Assembly: GCA_021199335.1 (NCBI GenBank)
Contig: JAJQIG010000046.1
Coordinates: forward strand, 140,553-204,552
Source of the DNA: Oscillospiraceae bacterium
GTDB lineage: Bacteria; Bacillota; Clostridia; Oscillospirales; Ruminococcaceae
DNA: 64,000 nucleotides
Direction: 5' to 3'
The notes under the pieces: generated by a model
Database searches by the model: none
Told to the model about the DNA's origin: nothing
Seen by the model: the letters and a program-made list of their open reading frames with translations, nothing else
Shown: positions 55,418 through 63,483 of the stretch, in pieces
Position numbering within the stretch: the stretch's first letter is position 1
How the letters are laid out: each line of letters begins with the position of its first letter
Position numbers and translations under genes: made by a program

Positions 55418-56262
55418 CAGGCCTTTCGGGTTCGGGAAAGTCGGGCGCAATCAATGTCCTTGAGGATATAGGCTACTATTGTATCGATAATATTCCTCCC
55501 CAGCTTATTCCGAAATTTGCCGAAATATGTCTTAAATCTGAAAAAATCATCCATAATGTTGCTATCGTTACCGATATAAGGGGCGGCGAGCTTTTCCTTG
55601 AACTCGATAAGGGGCTCGGATATTTCAAGGATAACGCAATTGAATATAAAATTCTTTTCCTTGATTCCACAGATGAGGTTCTTATTAAACGATATAAGGA
55701 AACACGCCGCCGCCATCCCCTTGATGAGGTGAGTCACGGAAGCATACAGCGTGCAATTGCAATGGAGCGTGAAATGCTTATGTCCGTTCGTGAAAAGGCG
55801 GATTATTACATAGATACCTCCGAGCTTTCAATGGCGCAGCTTAAAGAAACGGTTTATGGTCTTTTCCTCGATAATCCCGCCGATTCAATGGTTGTAAAGG
55901 TAATGTCCTTTGGCTTTAAATTCGGCTGCTCAAGGGAGGCTGACCTCGTTTTTGATGTAAGATGTCTGCCGAATCCGTTTTATATCCCTGAGCTTAAGGA
56001 GCATACGGGACTTGAAAGTTGCGTGAGTGACTATGTTATGCAATTCAAACAGTCAAAGGAACTGTTGAAAAAGTTGGAGGATCTTATAGATTTTCTTGTT
56101 CCGCTCTATCATCATGAGGGAAAAAGCCAGCTCGTTATAGCATTTGGCTGCACGGGTGGAAAACACCGTTCAGTAACCTTTGCCGAAAGCATATATAAGC
56201 ATCTTGAAGAAAACGGCGTTAAATGCAGGATAAGCCATAGGGATATAAGCAAGAAAAAGTGA
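55399..56262 (+). CDS. rapZ: RNase adapter protein RapZ
   Basis: This 287-residue nucleotide-binding protein (YvcJ in Bacillus) has the P-loop VTGLSGSGKSGAINVLEDIG (about residues 6-25) and the DRRW-type C-terminal domain with FGCTGGKHRSVTFAE near the end. In E. coli RapZ adapts RNase E to small RNAs that control amino-sugar synthesis; in Bacillus the role is less clear. It overlaps murB by 19 bases and precedes whiA by 13. The yvcK gene, normally between them in Firmicutes, is absent. Confidence 0.95.
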   Translation: MHFLIVTGLSGSGKSGAINVLEDIGYYCIDNIPPQLIPKFAEICLKSEKIIHNVAIVTDIRGGELFLELDKGLGYFKDNAIEYKILFLDSTDEVLIKRYKETRRRHPLDEVSHGSIQRAIAMEREMLMSVREKADYYIDTSELSMAQLKETVYGLFLDNPADSMVVKVMSFGFKFGCSREADLVFDVRCLPNPFYIPELKEHTGLESCVSDYVMQFKQSKELLKKLEDLIDFLVPLYHHEGKSQLVIAFGCTGGKHRSVTFAESIYKHLEENGVKCRISHRDISKKK

Positions 56263-56275
56263 AAGGCAGATAGTT

Positions 56276-57214
56276 ATGTCATTTTCCTATTCAGTTAAAA
56301 GAGAAATATGTGGGCTTATGACCGACCGTGATAGGAAGTATGCCTGCTTTTACGGTATGCTGCTTTTCTGCAAAAATTTTGATGCTGAAAGTATCGTTTT
56401 CCAAACAGAAAACGATATGGTGTGCAGCCTTTTTTGTAGCCTTGCGGACGATGTCCTCGGCAGTGGCGGAGTTGTTACCGTTTCAAAGACCGAGAAGAAG
56501 AACAATACTGTCCTTTATATCCTCAGCATAGGAGAGCAAAAAAATCGCGATGAAATAATTTTTCGTTTCCATATATCAAGTCGAAGCCTTATCCACCGCA
56601 TACAAAGGGAAAATATAAACAATAACGATATCTTTGCATTTGTCGGCGGAGCGTTTCTATCCTGCGGAAGCATTGCCGAGCCGATTAAGGAATACCATCT
56701 CGAATTTACTGTTCCTTATTTTAACCTTATGAATGATCTGCTTGAGCTTTTGAGGGAGTTCGGATTTAATGTCAAATCCACCGAACGCAAGGGAAATTAC
56801 GTCATCTATATGAAGGGCAGCGAGGATATTGAGGATCTTATAACCTTTATGGGTGCAACAATGTCATCGATTGAGCTAATGAACGTAAAAATTCTTAAGG
56901 ATGTCCGTAATAAGGCGAACCGTATAGCAAACTGTGATGCGGCAAATATTGACCGTACCCTTAAAGCATCGGATAAGCAAATTGCCGATATAGAATATAT
57001 TATGGAAAAGGTTGGTTTGGAAAATCTCCCCGCAGACCTTGTAAATATAGCTGAGGTAAGAATGGAATACCCTGAAATGTCACTTAGAGAACTTGGGGAA
57101 GCGCTTGATAAACCCATAGGTCGTTCAGGCGCAAACCATAGGCTTAAGCGAATCTCCGAATTTGCGGATAAGCTGCGTGAGGAATATGGCGATACGAATG
57201 AAAACAATAATTAA
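56276..57214 (+). CDS. whiA: WhiA sporulation/division regulator
   Basis: WhiA has a degenerate LAGLIDADG-homing-endonuclease-like N-terminal domain followed by a C-terminal helix-turn-helix (YPEMSLRELGEALDKPIGRS region). It regulates cell division and sporulation genes in Actinobacteria and affects chromosome segregation in Bacillus. The start SYSVKREICGLM is characteristic. The 312-residue length is standard. AAAGGCAGATAG precedes the ATG. It is the last gene of the hprK-murB-rapZ-whiA run. Confidence 0.95.
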   Translation: MSFSYSVKREICGLMTDRDRKYACFYGMLLFCKNFDAESIVFQTENDMVCSLFCSLADDVLGSGGVVTVSKTEKKNNTVLYILSIGEQKNRDEIIFRFHISSRSLIHRIQRENINNNDIFAFVGGAFLSCGSIAEPIKEYHLEFTVPYFNLMNDLLELLREFGFNVKSTERKGNYVIYMKGSEDIEDLITFMGATMSSIELMNVKILKDVRNKANRIANCDAANIDRTLKASDKQIADIEYIMEKVGLENLPADLVNIAEVRMEYPEMSLRELGEALDKPIGRSGANHRLKRISEFADKLREEYGDTNENNN

Positions 57215-57257
57215 GGGGGAGAAGCTTTTTTGCGTTCCCCCCCTGAATTTTATTATT
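57215..57257 (+). terminator. Possible terminator between whiA and dnaE
   Basis: GGGGGA (57215-57220) can pair with TTCCCCC (57235-57241), enclosing a T-rich loop; a weak TGAATTTTATTATTT run follows. The stem is short, so confidence is limited. Confidence 0.4.
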
Positions 57258-57275
57258 TAAATACTTGGTGTGCTT

Positions 57276-60200
57276 ATGGAAAATTTTGTTCATCTTCATC
57301 TTCATAGTGAATATAGTCTGCTTGATGGAGCTTGTCGCATTAAAGAGCTCATACAAAGAGTAAAGGAGCTTGGGCAAACCGCCGTTGCTGTCACCGATCA
57401 TGGCAATCTCTATGCGGCTATTGAATTTTATAATGAAGCAAAGGCTGTCGGAATAAAACCTATTATCGGATGTGAGGTTTATGTTGCCCCAAGGACACGT
57501 TTTGATAAATCCACAGGCATAGATAACCACCCTTACCACCTTGTCCTTCTGTGCGAAAATAATGAGGGCTATAAAAACCTAATAAAACTTGTTTCTCTTG
57601 GCTTTACCGAAGGGTTTTACAGCAAACCGAGGGTCGATTTGGCCGCTCTGAAGCAGTATAGCGGCGGACTTATTGCTCTTTCGGGATGTGTTGCGGGAGA
57701 AATTCCTCGTCTCCTCGCAAACGGGGAGTATGATGCGGCAAAAAGCAAGGCTTTGGAATATAATGGTATTTTTGGAAACGGAAATTATTTCATAGAAATC
57801 CAAAATCATGGAATAAAGGAAGAAATGTCGGTCCTGCCGCTCTTGTATAAGCTCTCCGCCGAAACAGGAATCCCATTGTGCGCCACAAATGATGCGCATT
57901 ACATCCTTAAGTCGGATGCAAAGGTGCAAAAGGTTCTTATTGCAATCCAAACGGGTACACCGCTCAGTAAACCCAGCCCCCTAAATTTTCCCACAAATGA
58001 GTTCTACGTTAAAACAGGTGAGGAGATGAAACAGCTTTTTATGGGTCACCCCGATGCTGTGGCCAATACAGCCAAAATTGCCGAGCGATGCAACGTTGAG
58101 TTTGAATTCGGCAAAATAAAGCTTCCAAGATATGAAATCAAGGGGGTAACGGACAATTCCGCCTACCTCAGGAAAATGTGTGAGGATGGTCTGAAGGTGC
58201 GATACGGCGAAAATCCGCCGCAGGAGTATAAAGACCGACTTGAATATGAGCTTGATGTTATTATAAAAATGGGTTATACCGATTATTACCTGATTGTCTG
58301 GGATTTTGTTAACTATGCCAAAACTCATGATGTACCTGTAGGTCCGGGACGAGGCTCCGGCGCGGGCAGTATCGCCGCATATTGTATAGGTATAACAAAT
58401 ATTGACCCTATGAAATATAACCTCCTTTTTGAGCGTTTCCTTAATCCCGAACGAGTCTCGATGCCTGATTTTGATATAGATTTTTGCTATGAGAAACGCC
58501 AACAGGTTATAGATTACGTTGTGGAAAAATACGGAACGGAGCGCGTTGCGCAAATTATAACCTTTGGAACAATGGCGGCTAAGGCAGCTGTTCGTGATGT
58601 GGGTAGAGTAATGGAGCTGCCTTACGGCACCACCGATGCTGTTTCAAAGCTCATTCCGTCCGAACTTCATACAACACTTGATAAAGCGCTGGAGAACAGT
58701 CCTGAACTGAAAAAGCTTTATATGACTGATCCCACCGTCCATGAGCTTATTGATACAGCGAAGAAAATTGAGGGTATGCCAAGGCACGCATCAACCCACG
58801 CCGCAGGAGTGGTTATCTCCGATGCGCCTATTAGCGATTATGTACCAGTCCAGAAGAATGATGAATCAATCGTTACCCAGTATCCAATGAATATTTTGGA
58901 AAGTCTTGGTTTGCTAAAAATGGACTTTCTCGGACTGCGAACCCTTACCGTAATAAGCGATACAGTTAAATCCGTATGGAAAAAGCATTCCGATTTTGAT
59001 ATTGAGAAAATACCCCTTAATGACAAAAATGTGTATGAAATGCTTTCGGCGGGTGAATCGGATGCTGTTTTCCAGTTCGAAAGTGCGGGTATGCGTCAGG
59101 TTCTCTCAAAGCTTAAACCCGAGTCTATTGAGGATTTAATAGCAGTTCTGTCACTTTACCGCCCCGGACCTATGGACAGTATCCCTAAATATATCGAAAA
59201 TCGTCATAATCCCGAGCTTGTCACTTATAAGCATCCACTGCTGGAGGATATTCTTAATGTAACCTATGGCTGTATAGTCTATCAGGAGCAGGTTATGCAG
59301 ATATGCCGAAAGCTCGCAGGATACTCTTATGGTAGGGCTGATCTTGTTCGCCGTGCAATGGCAAAGAAAAAAGCCGATGTTATGGAAGAGGAACGGAGCG
59401 TATTTGTTGAAGGGGCAAAGAAAAACGGAGTTTCCGAAGATGTTGCAAATGATATTTTCGATGAAATGTTAGGCTTTGCCTCATATGCTTTTAATAAATC
59501 TCACGCTGCTGCTTATGCCCATGTCGCATATCAAACCGCATATCTGAAATGCTATTATTATAAGGAGTATATGGCTGCGCTTATGACAAGCGTCCTGGAT
59601 TGGCATGGAAAGCTTTCCGATTATATAACAGACTGTGAGAAACACGGAGTTAAAATTTTGTGTCCGGATATAAATAAAAGCGGTGCAGGCTTTGAAGCAG
59701 ATGGGGAGGGAATAAGGTACGCACTCCTTGCGGTGAAAAATCTTGGGAGAACTGCAATTGACAATATTATAGCGGAGCGTGTAAAGAGTGGCAGCTTTAT
59801 ATCGCTGGAATCCTTCTGCCGCCGTATGAACGGAAAGGATATTAATCGAAAGGCCGTGGAAAGCCTTATAAAATGTGGGGCATTTGATGACTTTAGCCTT
59901 AACAGACGTGAAATGATTGAAAATTATGATATCATTTTTGCGGGACTACAAACCTCACTAAGAAAAAATATTGAGGGTCAGATAAATTTCTTTGAAATTG
60001 GCTCGTTGGAGGAATCTGACCATAACATTCCCATAAAAAGTCGTTCCGAATATACCTTACCGACTCTTCTTGAATTTGAAAAGGAAGTAACGGGAATGTA
60101 TATTTCGGGTCATCCCCTCCAACAGTTCGAGAATATATCCGCCGCCGCAGAGCATACCGAGCTGAGAACCCTTTCAAACCTTGAGGACGGCAATATCGTA

Positions 60201-60680
60201 AAGCTTATCTGCATTATTCGTAATGTAAAGATTCATAAAACCAAGTCGGGCTCAGTTATGGCTTTTACCACCGCAGAGGACGAAACAGGGGAATGCGAGA
60301 TGATTTTTTTCCCCGAAATCTATGTCATGAATGTGAATAATATCCGCCAAGGCAGCTATATTTTTGTAAGCGGAAAGGTTTCCTTTAATGATGAAACTCC
60401 GAAAATTATTGCCGAAACAGCTATGTCGGCAAATGATTACGTGAAAAGCGTTGCATCAATGAGGCTGTATGTCAAATGCGCAAGCAAGGAAAAGGATAAA
60501 ATCAACAGTATGCTTGTGCTCTGTGCAAATAACAAGGGAAAAGGAAGTGTTAATTTCTTCTTTGAGGATATAAAAAGATATGTAAAGCCAAAAAACATTA
60601 CAGGTGTGAATATTACCGAAAAATTTCTTCAAGAGCTGAGTGAAATTGTTGGTAAGGGCAATATTGTACTGATGAAGTAA
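57276..60680 (+). CDS. dnaE: DNA polymerase III subunit alpha
   Basis: This is the replicative polymerase alpha subunit of the DnaE family, 1134 residues. The N-terminal PHP domain begins HLHLHSEYSLLDGACRI. The polymerase core contains PVGPGRGSGAGS and the catalytic aspartates in PDFDIDFCYEKR (about residues 396-407), and the C-terminal part has an OB domain. The start may be the ATG at 57276 or a GTG at 57270. No clear ribosome site precedes it. PolC, if present, lies elsewhere. Expression is probably separate from whiA if the intervening hairpin works. Confidence 0.95.
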   Translation: MENFVHLHLHSEYSLLDGACRIKELIQRVKELGQTAVAVTDHGNLYAAIEFYNEAKAVGIKPIIGCEVYVAPRTRFDKSTGIDNHPYHLVLLCENNEGYKNLIKLVSLGFTEGFYSKPRVDLAALKQYSGGLIALSGCVAGEIPRLLANGEYDAAKSKALEYNGIFGNGNYFIEIQNHGIKEEMSVLPLLYKLSAETGIPLCATNDAHYILKSDAKVQKVLIAIQTGTPLSKPSPLNFPTNEFYVKTGEEMKQLFMGHPDAVANTAKIAERCNVEFEFGKIKLPRYEIKGVTDNSAYLRKMCEDGLKVRYGENPPQEYKDRLEYELDVIIKMGYTDYYLIVWDFVNYAKTHDVPVGPGRGSGAGSIAAYCIGITNIDPMKYNLLFERFLNPERVSMPDFDIDFCYEKRQQVIDYVVEKYGTERVAQIITFGTMAAKAAVRDVGRVMELPYGTTDAVSKLIPSELHTTLDKALENSPELKKLYMTDPTVHELIDTAKKIEGMPRHASTHAAGVVISDAPISDYVPVQKNDESIVTQYPMNILESLGLLKMDFLGLRTLTVISDTVKSVWKKHSDFDIEKIPLNDKNVYEMLSAGESDAVFQFESAGMRQVLSKLKPESIEDLIAVLSLYRPGPMDSIPKYIENRHNPELVTYKHPLLEDILNVTYGCIVYQEQVMQICRKLAGYSYGRADLVRRAMAKKKADVMEEERSVFVEGAKKNGVSEDVANDIFDEMLGFASYAFNKSHAAAYAHVAYQTAYLKCYYYKEYMAALMTSVLDWHGKLSDYITDCEKHGVKILCPDINKSGAGFEADGEGIRYALLAVKNLGRTAIDNIIAERVKSGSFISLESFCRRMNGKDINRKAVESLIKCGAFDDFSLNRREMIENYDIIFAGLQTSLRKNIEGQINFFEIGSLEESDHNIPIKSRSEYTLPTLLEFEKEVTGMYISGHPLQQFENISAAAEHTELRTLSNLEDGNIVKLICIIRNVKIHKTKSGSVMAFTTAEDETGECEMIFFPEIYVMNVNNIRQGSYIFVSGKVSFNDETPKIIAETAMSANDYVKSVASMRLYVKCASKEKDKINSMLVLCANNKGKGSVNFFFEDIKRYVKPKNITGVNITEKFLQELSEIVGKGNIVLMK

Positions 60681-60687
60681 ATCGACC

Positions 60688-60716
60688 TTGACAAAGTTGC
60701 AATATTGTAGTAAAAT
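60688..60716 (+). promoter_or_regulatory. Promoter of the folT riboswitch transcript
   Basis: TTGACA at 60688-60693 and TAAAAT at 60711-60716 are 17 bases apart, identical in layout to the DUF1292 promoter. It lies just after the dnaE stop and about 45 bases before the riboswitch. Confidence 0.8.
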
Positions 60717-60761
60717 GTAATCTGTCGGAAGTTGAATATTTCGGCATAGATCAGAATACAG

Positions 60762-60875
60762 GCATTTACAGAGTAGGAAACTGAGCGTGAAAGTGTCCGA
60801 TGGACGGGGAGTTGCCATCGGAACGAAAAACGTGACCTGCGTTTGCGGTTCAGTTTTCGCATCCCGCTGAAATGC
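60762..60875 (+). promoter_or_regulatory. Tetrahydrofolate (THF) riboswitch
   Basis: The leader has the THF riboswitch pattern: P1 pairs GCATTT (60762-60767) with AAATGC (60870-60875). Conserved core elements are GAGTAG after the P1 5' strand, GCGTGAAAGTGTCC, GGGGAGTTGCC, ACGAAA and GCGG with CATCCCGCT before the P1 3' strand. Known members sense THF and control folate transport genes, and the gene here is folT. The 62 bases after it contain AGGAG, CCTCC and GGAGG segments that can form competing stems. Confidence 0.85.
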
Positions 60876-60937
60876 ATAACAGGAGCTTTTCATTCCTCCC
60901 GATATGCAAAACAGCTTTCTCAAAAGGAGGTTATATA

Positions 60938-61501
60938 GTGAAAGGCTTTTTTTATTCGTTTCCCAATTCTGCCAAGGAGCTTAAGAGCGTAAAATGTCTT
61001 GCTACAACGGGCATATTGATTGCAATCTTTATAATCCTTGACTTTTTCTCAATTAAAATAGGTGCGTTTGCAAAGGTAAATTTTGCTTTTGTTTCTCTCG
61101 CTGTTGTCGGAATGCTTTATGGTCCTGTTCCCGCCGTTCTTGCGGCAATTGCAGGGGATATGCTCGGCTGTATAATCGGTGGTCAGGCTCCATTGCCGCT
61201 GCTTACGGTTACCGCCGCACTTGAAGGATTGGTCTATGGTGTTTGCCTTTATAAACGGGGCGGAAAGCGGCTTGCGGTTATGGCGGTCGTTTCACGTCTT
61301 ATTGATTCGTTTGTGGTAAATCTTTTGCTTAATACCCTTGTACTTATGTCGGCAGGTTTTATGTCAAGAACATGGGAGCAGTTCGGCATAAGAGTAGGCA
61401 AAATTTCAGCCGAAGCGGTTATATATTGTCCTCTGCTTGCGGCTTTTCTTCCTGTGGTTTTGCGTGTTTTCAAAACCTGCACCGCAAGGCAAGCAAAGTA
61501 A
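60938..61501 (+). CDS. folT: ECF transporter S component, folate type
   Basis: FolT is the substrate-binding membrane subunit of an energy-coupling-factor vitamin transporter. The 187-residue protein has about six helices, with LATTGILIAIFIILDFFSIK near the start, FAKVNFAFVSLAVVGMLYGP and LAAIAGDMLGCIIGGQ typical of FolT. A GTG at 60938, 7 bases after AAAAGGAGG, is preferred to the longer frame from 60872, which would begin inside the riboswitch. The shared ATPase and T subunits (EcfAA'T) are not in the window. A THF riboswitch governs it. Confidence 0.93.
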   Translation: MKGFFYSFPNSAKELKSVKCLATTGILIAIFIILDFFSIKIGAFAKVNFAFVSLAVVGMLYGPVPAVLAAIAGDMLGCIIGGQAPLPLLTVTAALEGLVYGVCLYKRGGKRLAVMAVVSRLIDSFVVNLLLNTLVLMSAGFMSRTWEQFGIRVGKISAEAVIYCPLLAAFLPVVLRVFKTCTARQAK

Positions 61502-61577
61502 CCGCCGCATTATATTTTTTAGTTGAATAAATTTCGGTTCTGTATTCTGCGATTTATTTTAATCTTGACTTACTCCT

Positions 61578-61616
61578 ACAGAGTTCCCTCATTCTGATAT
61601 GGGAACTCTGTTTTTA
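61578..61616 (+). terminator. Terminator after folT
   Basis: A perfect 11-bp inverted repeat has arms at 61578-61588 and 61601-61611 with a 12-base loop, followed by TTTTATCC. Confidence 0.88.
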
Positions 61617-61632
61617 TCCATAGCTTTGTTTT

Positions 61633-61667
61633 AAAAAAGGCTGCAACCTCAATTTGAGATTGCAGCC
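61633..61667 (-). terminator. Second minus-strand terminator between folT and the orphan SBP
   Basis: A stem formed by GGCTGCAA (61639-61646) and TTGCAGCC (61660-61667) is extended by CTCA/TGAG inside. On the minus strand it is followed by six T residues. It backs up the terminator next to the binding-protein gene. Confidence 0.7.
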
Positions 61668-61716
61668 GTTCTTTTGAAGTTTTGAAGTTTTTTATAGGTG
61701 GAGGAGTAACAATCAA

Positions 61717-61747
61717 AAACAGAGGGCGAAATCTGTCTTTCGCCCTC
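61717..61747 (-). terminator. Terminator of the orphan binding-protein gene
   Basis: A perfect 10-bp inverted repeat, GAGGGCGAAA/TTTCGCCCTC, has arms at 61722-61731 and 61738-61747 and a 6-base loop, followed on the minus strand by TGTTTTTG. It begins 12 bases past the stop codon. Confidence 0.88.
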
Positions 61748-61758
61748 CGTAGTGATTA

Positions 61759-63216
61759 TTATTCTTCAGCAGCTTTTTCCTGAAGCTGTGTATTTACTTC
61801 ATCAACGAGCATGATAAGAGTATCTCCGATTGATTCTCTGTTCGTAGCCCAGTCAACGCCGTGGAACGCAGCCCTCAAGCCGATTTCAGCGCCGCCGTCC
61901 GTTGTAAGGGATGCAATATCGGTGGAGCAGCCGGCTGCAAGGTCATATACAGGATACTGTCTTGCAAGATCATCAATTTCCTTCTTGCGCTGGAGGAATT
62001 CTTCCGACCACTCATTATCGTCCATAGCCTTTCTGTCGGAAATAGCAACAGCGCTTTCATCTGTGTTGGCAACAAGTACGCATTCAACAAAACGTGCTGC
62101 ACCTTCAGGGTTAGCTGAACCCTTGCAGAGAACAAATCCGTCAAGAGTAGCCGACTGGTAAGGATCCGAACCCTCGGGGGAAGGAACAGGCGCAATTCCG
62201 AGGTTTTCAGGGTCAATCTTTGTTTCCCATGTTTCAGGGTCACCCTGGACACCCCATGTACCAATGAGGTAGAAAAGCTGATTGCCTTCGCCCATCATCT
62301 GTGGCTGAATAGACCAACCAAACTGTTCCAAAGGAAGAACAAGACCGTTGTTGTAAAGATCGAGCTGATAGTTCATAGCCTTTTCAACTGTAGCATCATT
62401 TACGTTGCAGACAAGGTTTCCGTCATCATCTGTACTTACAAAAGGAACACCTGCAGAGAGGAAGAGAGCCTTTTCGTTGTACCATCCGTCAAGACCGTAC
62501 TGACCTGCATCCTCATCAACAAAATCAAGAAGCATGCTCTTGAATGTATCCCAGTTCCATTCGCCTGCTTCGTAAAGCTCCCAAGGATCATCAAGACCGT
62601 TTGCTTCGATTGTAGCCTTGTTATAAAGAACAACCTGCTCAGCTGTAACAGCAGTAACGAATTGATAATGCTTGCCGCCAAAGCTCATAAGCTCCATAGC
62701 AGCGGCAGTGTTTTGCCAAATTGCGGAGTTAAGGTCGATATAGTCATCAACAGGCTGGAACATTCCGCTTACAATTCCCTTGGGAAGGTTATTTACATCC
62801 TGTCCGGGGAAAAGGTCGATACCCGTTCCGCCGAGCACATTTGTGGAAAGGTCGTTGTAGCGGTTCTCATAGGTTGTGGGATAATATGTGATTGTTCCGC
62901 CGTATTTCTGCTCAAACATTTCAAGCTCAACCTTTTTGGATTCGCCTGTTGTTGAGGGGTTGATGTCATAATGAGCGAGCCACTTAACTTCTTTGTTTTC
63001 AAGCTCAACGTCGGCGAGCTGTGACATAGCGTCTGCAAGAAGCTCATCTTCGCCTTCCTTAAGACCCTCGGTGTTAACCTCAACAGTAACGCCGGTTGTT
63101 GTGGTGGCTGTGGTTTCCTCTGCGGTGGAATCATCGGAAGAGTTTCCGCAAGCTGCAAGACCCATTGTCATAGAAATAGCAACAAGACCCGCAAAAACTT
63201 TTTTGCTGTTGTTCAT
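61759..63216 (-). CDS. Orphan extracellular sugar-binding lipoprotein
   Basis: This 485-residue lipoprotein has a signal sequence ending in the lipobox MGLAAC (about residues 18-23), followed by a Ser/Asp/Thr-rich linker. The mature part shows the family 1 solute-binding fold typical of sugar ABC transporters (DDPWELYEAGEWNWDTF and VLCKGSANPEGAARFVE). No permease gene accompanies it; own promoter and terminators make it monocistronic. The ATG at 63216 lies 12 bases from GGAGG. An upstream ATG at 63234 overlaps that ribosome site. It may borrow permeases elsewhere or serve in sensing. Confidence 0.9.
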   Translation of the reverse strand: MNNSKKVFAGLVAISMTMGLAACGNSSDDSTAEETTATTTTGVTVEVNTEGLKEGEDELLADAMSQLADVELENKEVKWLAHYDINPSTTGESKKVELEMFEQKYGGTITYYPTTYENRYNDLSTNVLGGTGIDLFPGQDVNNLPKGIVSGMFQPVDDYIDLNSAIWQNTAAAMELMSFGGKHYQFVTAVTAEQVVLYNKATIEANGLDDPWELYEAGEWNWDTFKSMLLDFVDEDAGQYGLDGWYNEKALFLSAGVPFVSTDDDGNLVCNVNDATVEKAMNYQLDLYNNGLVLPLEQFGWSIQPQMMGEGNQLFYLIGTWGVQGDPETWETKIDPENLGIAPVPSPEGSDPYQSATLDGFVLCKGSANPEGAARFVECVLVANTDESAVAISDRKAMDDNEWSEEFLQRKKEIDDLARQYPVYDLAAGCSTDIASLTTDGGAEIGLRAAFHGVDWATNRESIGDTLIMLVDEVNTQLQEKAAEE

Positions 63217-63250
63217 AATAGCATATACCTCCATAAAAGCACAAAAATCA

Positions 63251-63276
63251 CTGCATATTTTTTACAATCTATGCAG
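63251..63276. promoter_or_regulatory. Inverted repeat in the leader of the orphan binding-protein gene
   Basis: CTGCATA (63251-63257) and TATGCAG (63270-63276) form a perfect 7-bp inverted repeat with a 12-base spacer in the 5' leader. It could be a regulator site or a leader hairpin; no T-run follows. Confidence 0.4.
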
Positions 63277-63331
63277 CACGAAAAATTTTGCTTTATCTTT
63301 TCAGACAAAATTATTGCCTAAACTCTAAAAT

Positions 63332-63360
63332 ATTATATCAAAGATTATTCTTTTTGTCAA
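63332..63360 (-). promoter_or_regulatory. Full-consensus promoter of the orphan binding-protein gene
   Basis: On the minus strand, TTGACA (63355-63360) and TATAAT (63332-63337) are exactly 17 bases apart. It leaves a 5' leader of about 110 bases. Confidence 0.85.
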
Positions 63361-63416
63361 TAACGCTAAAAACATTCTATGTTTTTAACAAATTTAAAGA
63401 TGATTATATATAGCAT

Positions 63417-63445
63417 TTGACAACATCATAACCATGTGGTATAAT
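63417..63445 (+). promoter_or_regulatory. Full-consensus promoter of the last gene
   Basis: TTGACA at 63417-63422 and TATAAT at 63440-63445 are 17 bases apart, with TGTGG before the -10 box. It is divergent from the orphan binding-protein promoter. Confidence 0.82.
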
Positions 63446-63483
63446 GTTAAGGAGATCAAAATATAACGGAGGTCTTTGCCGGT

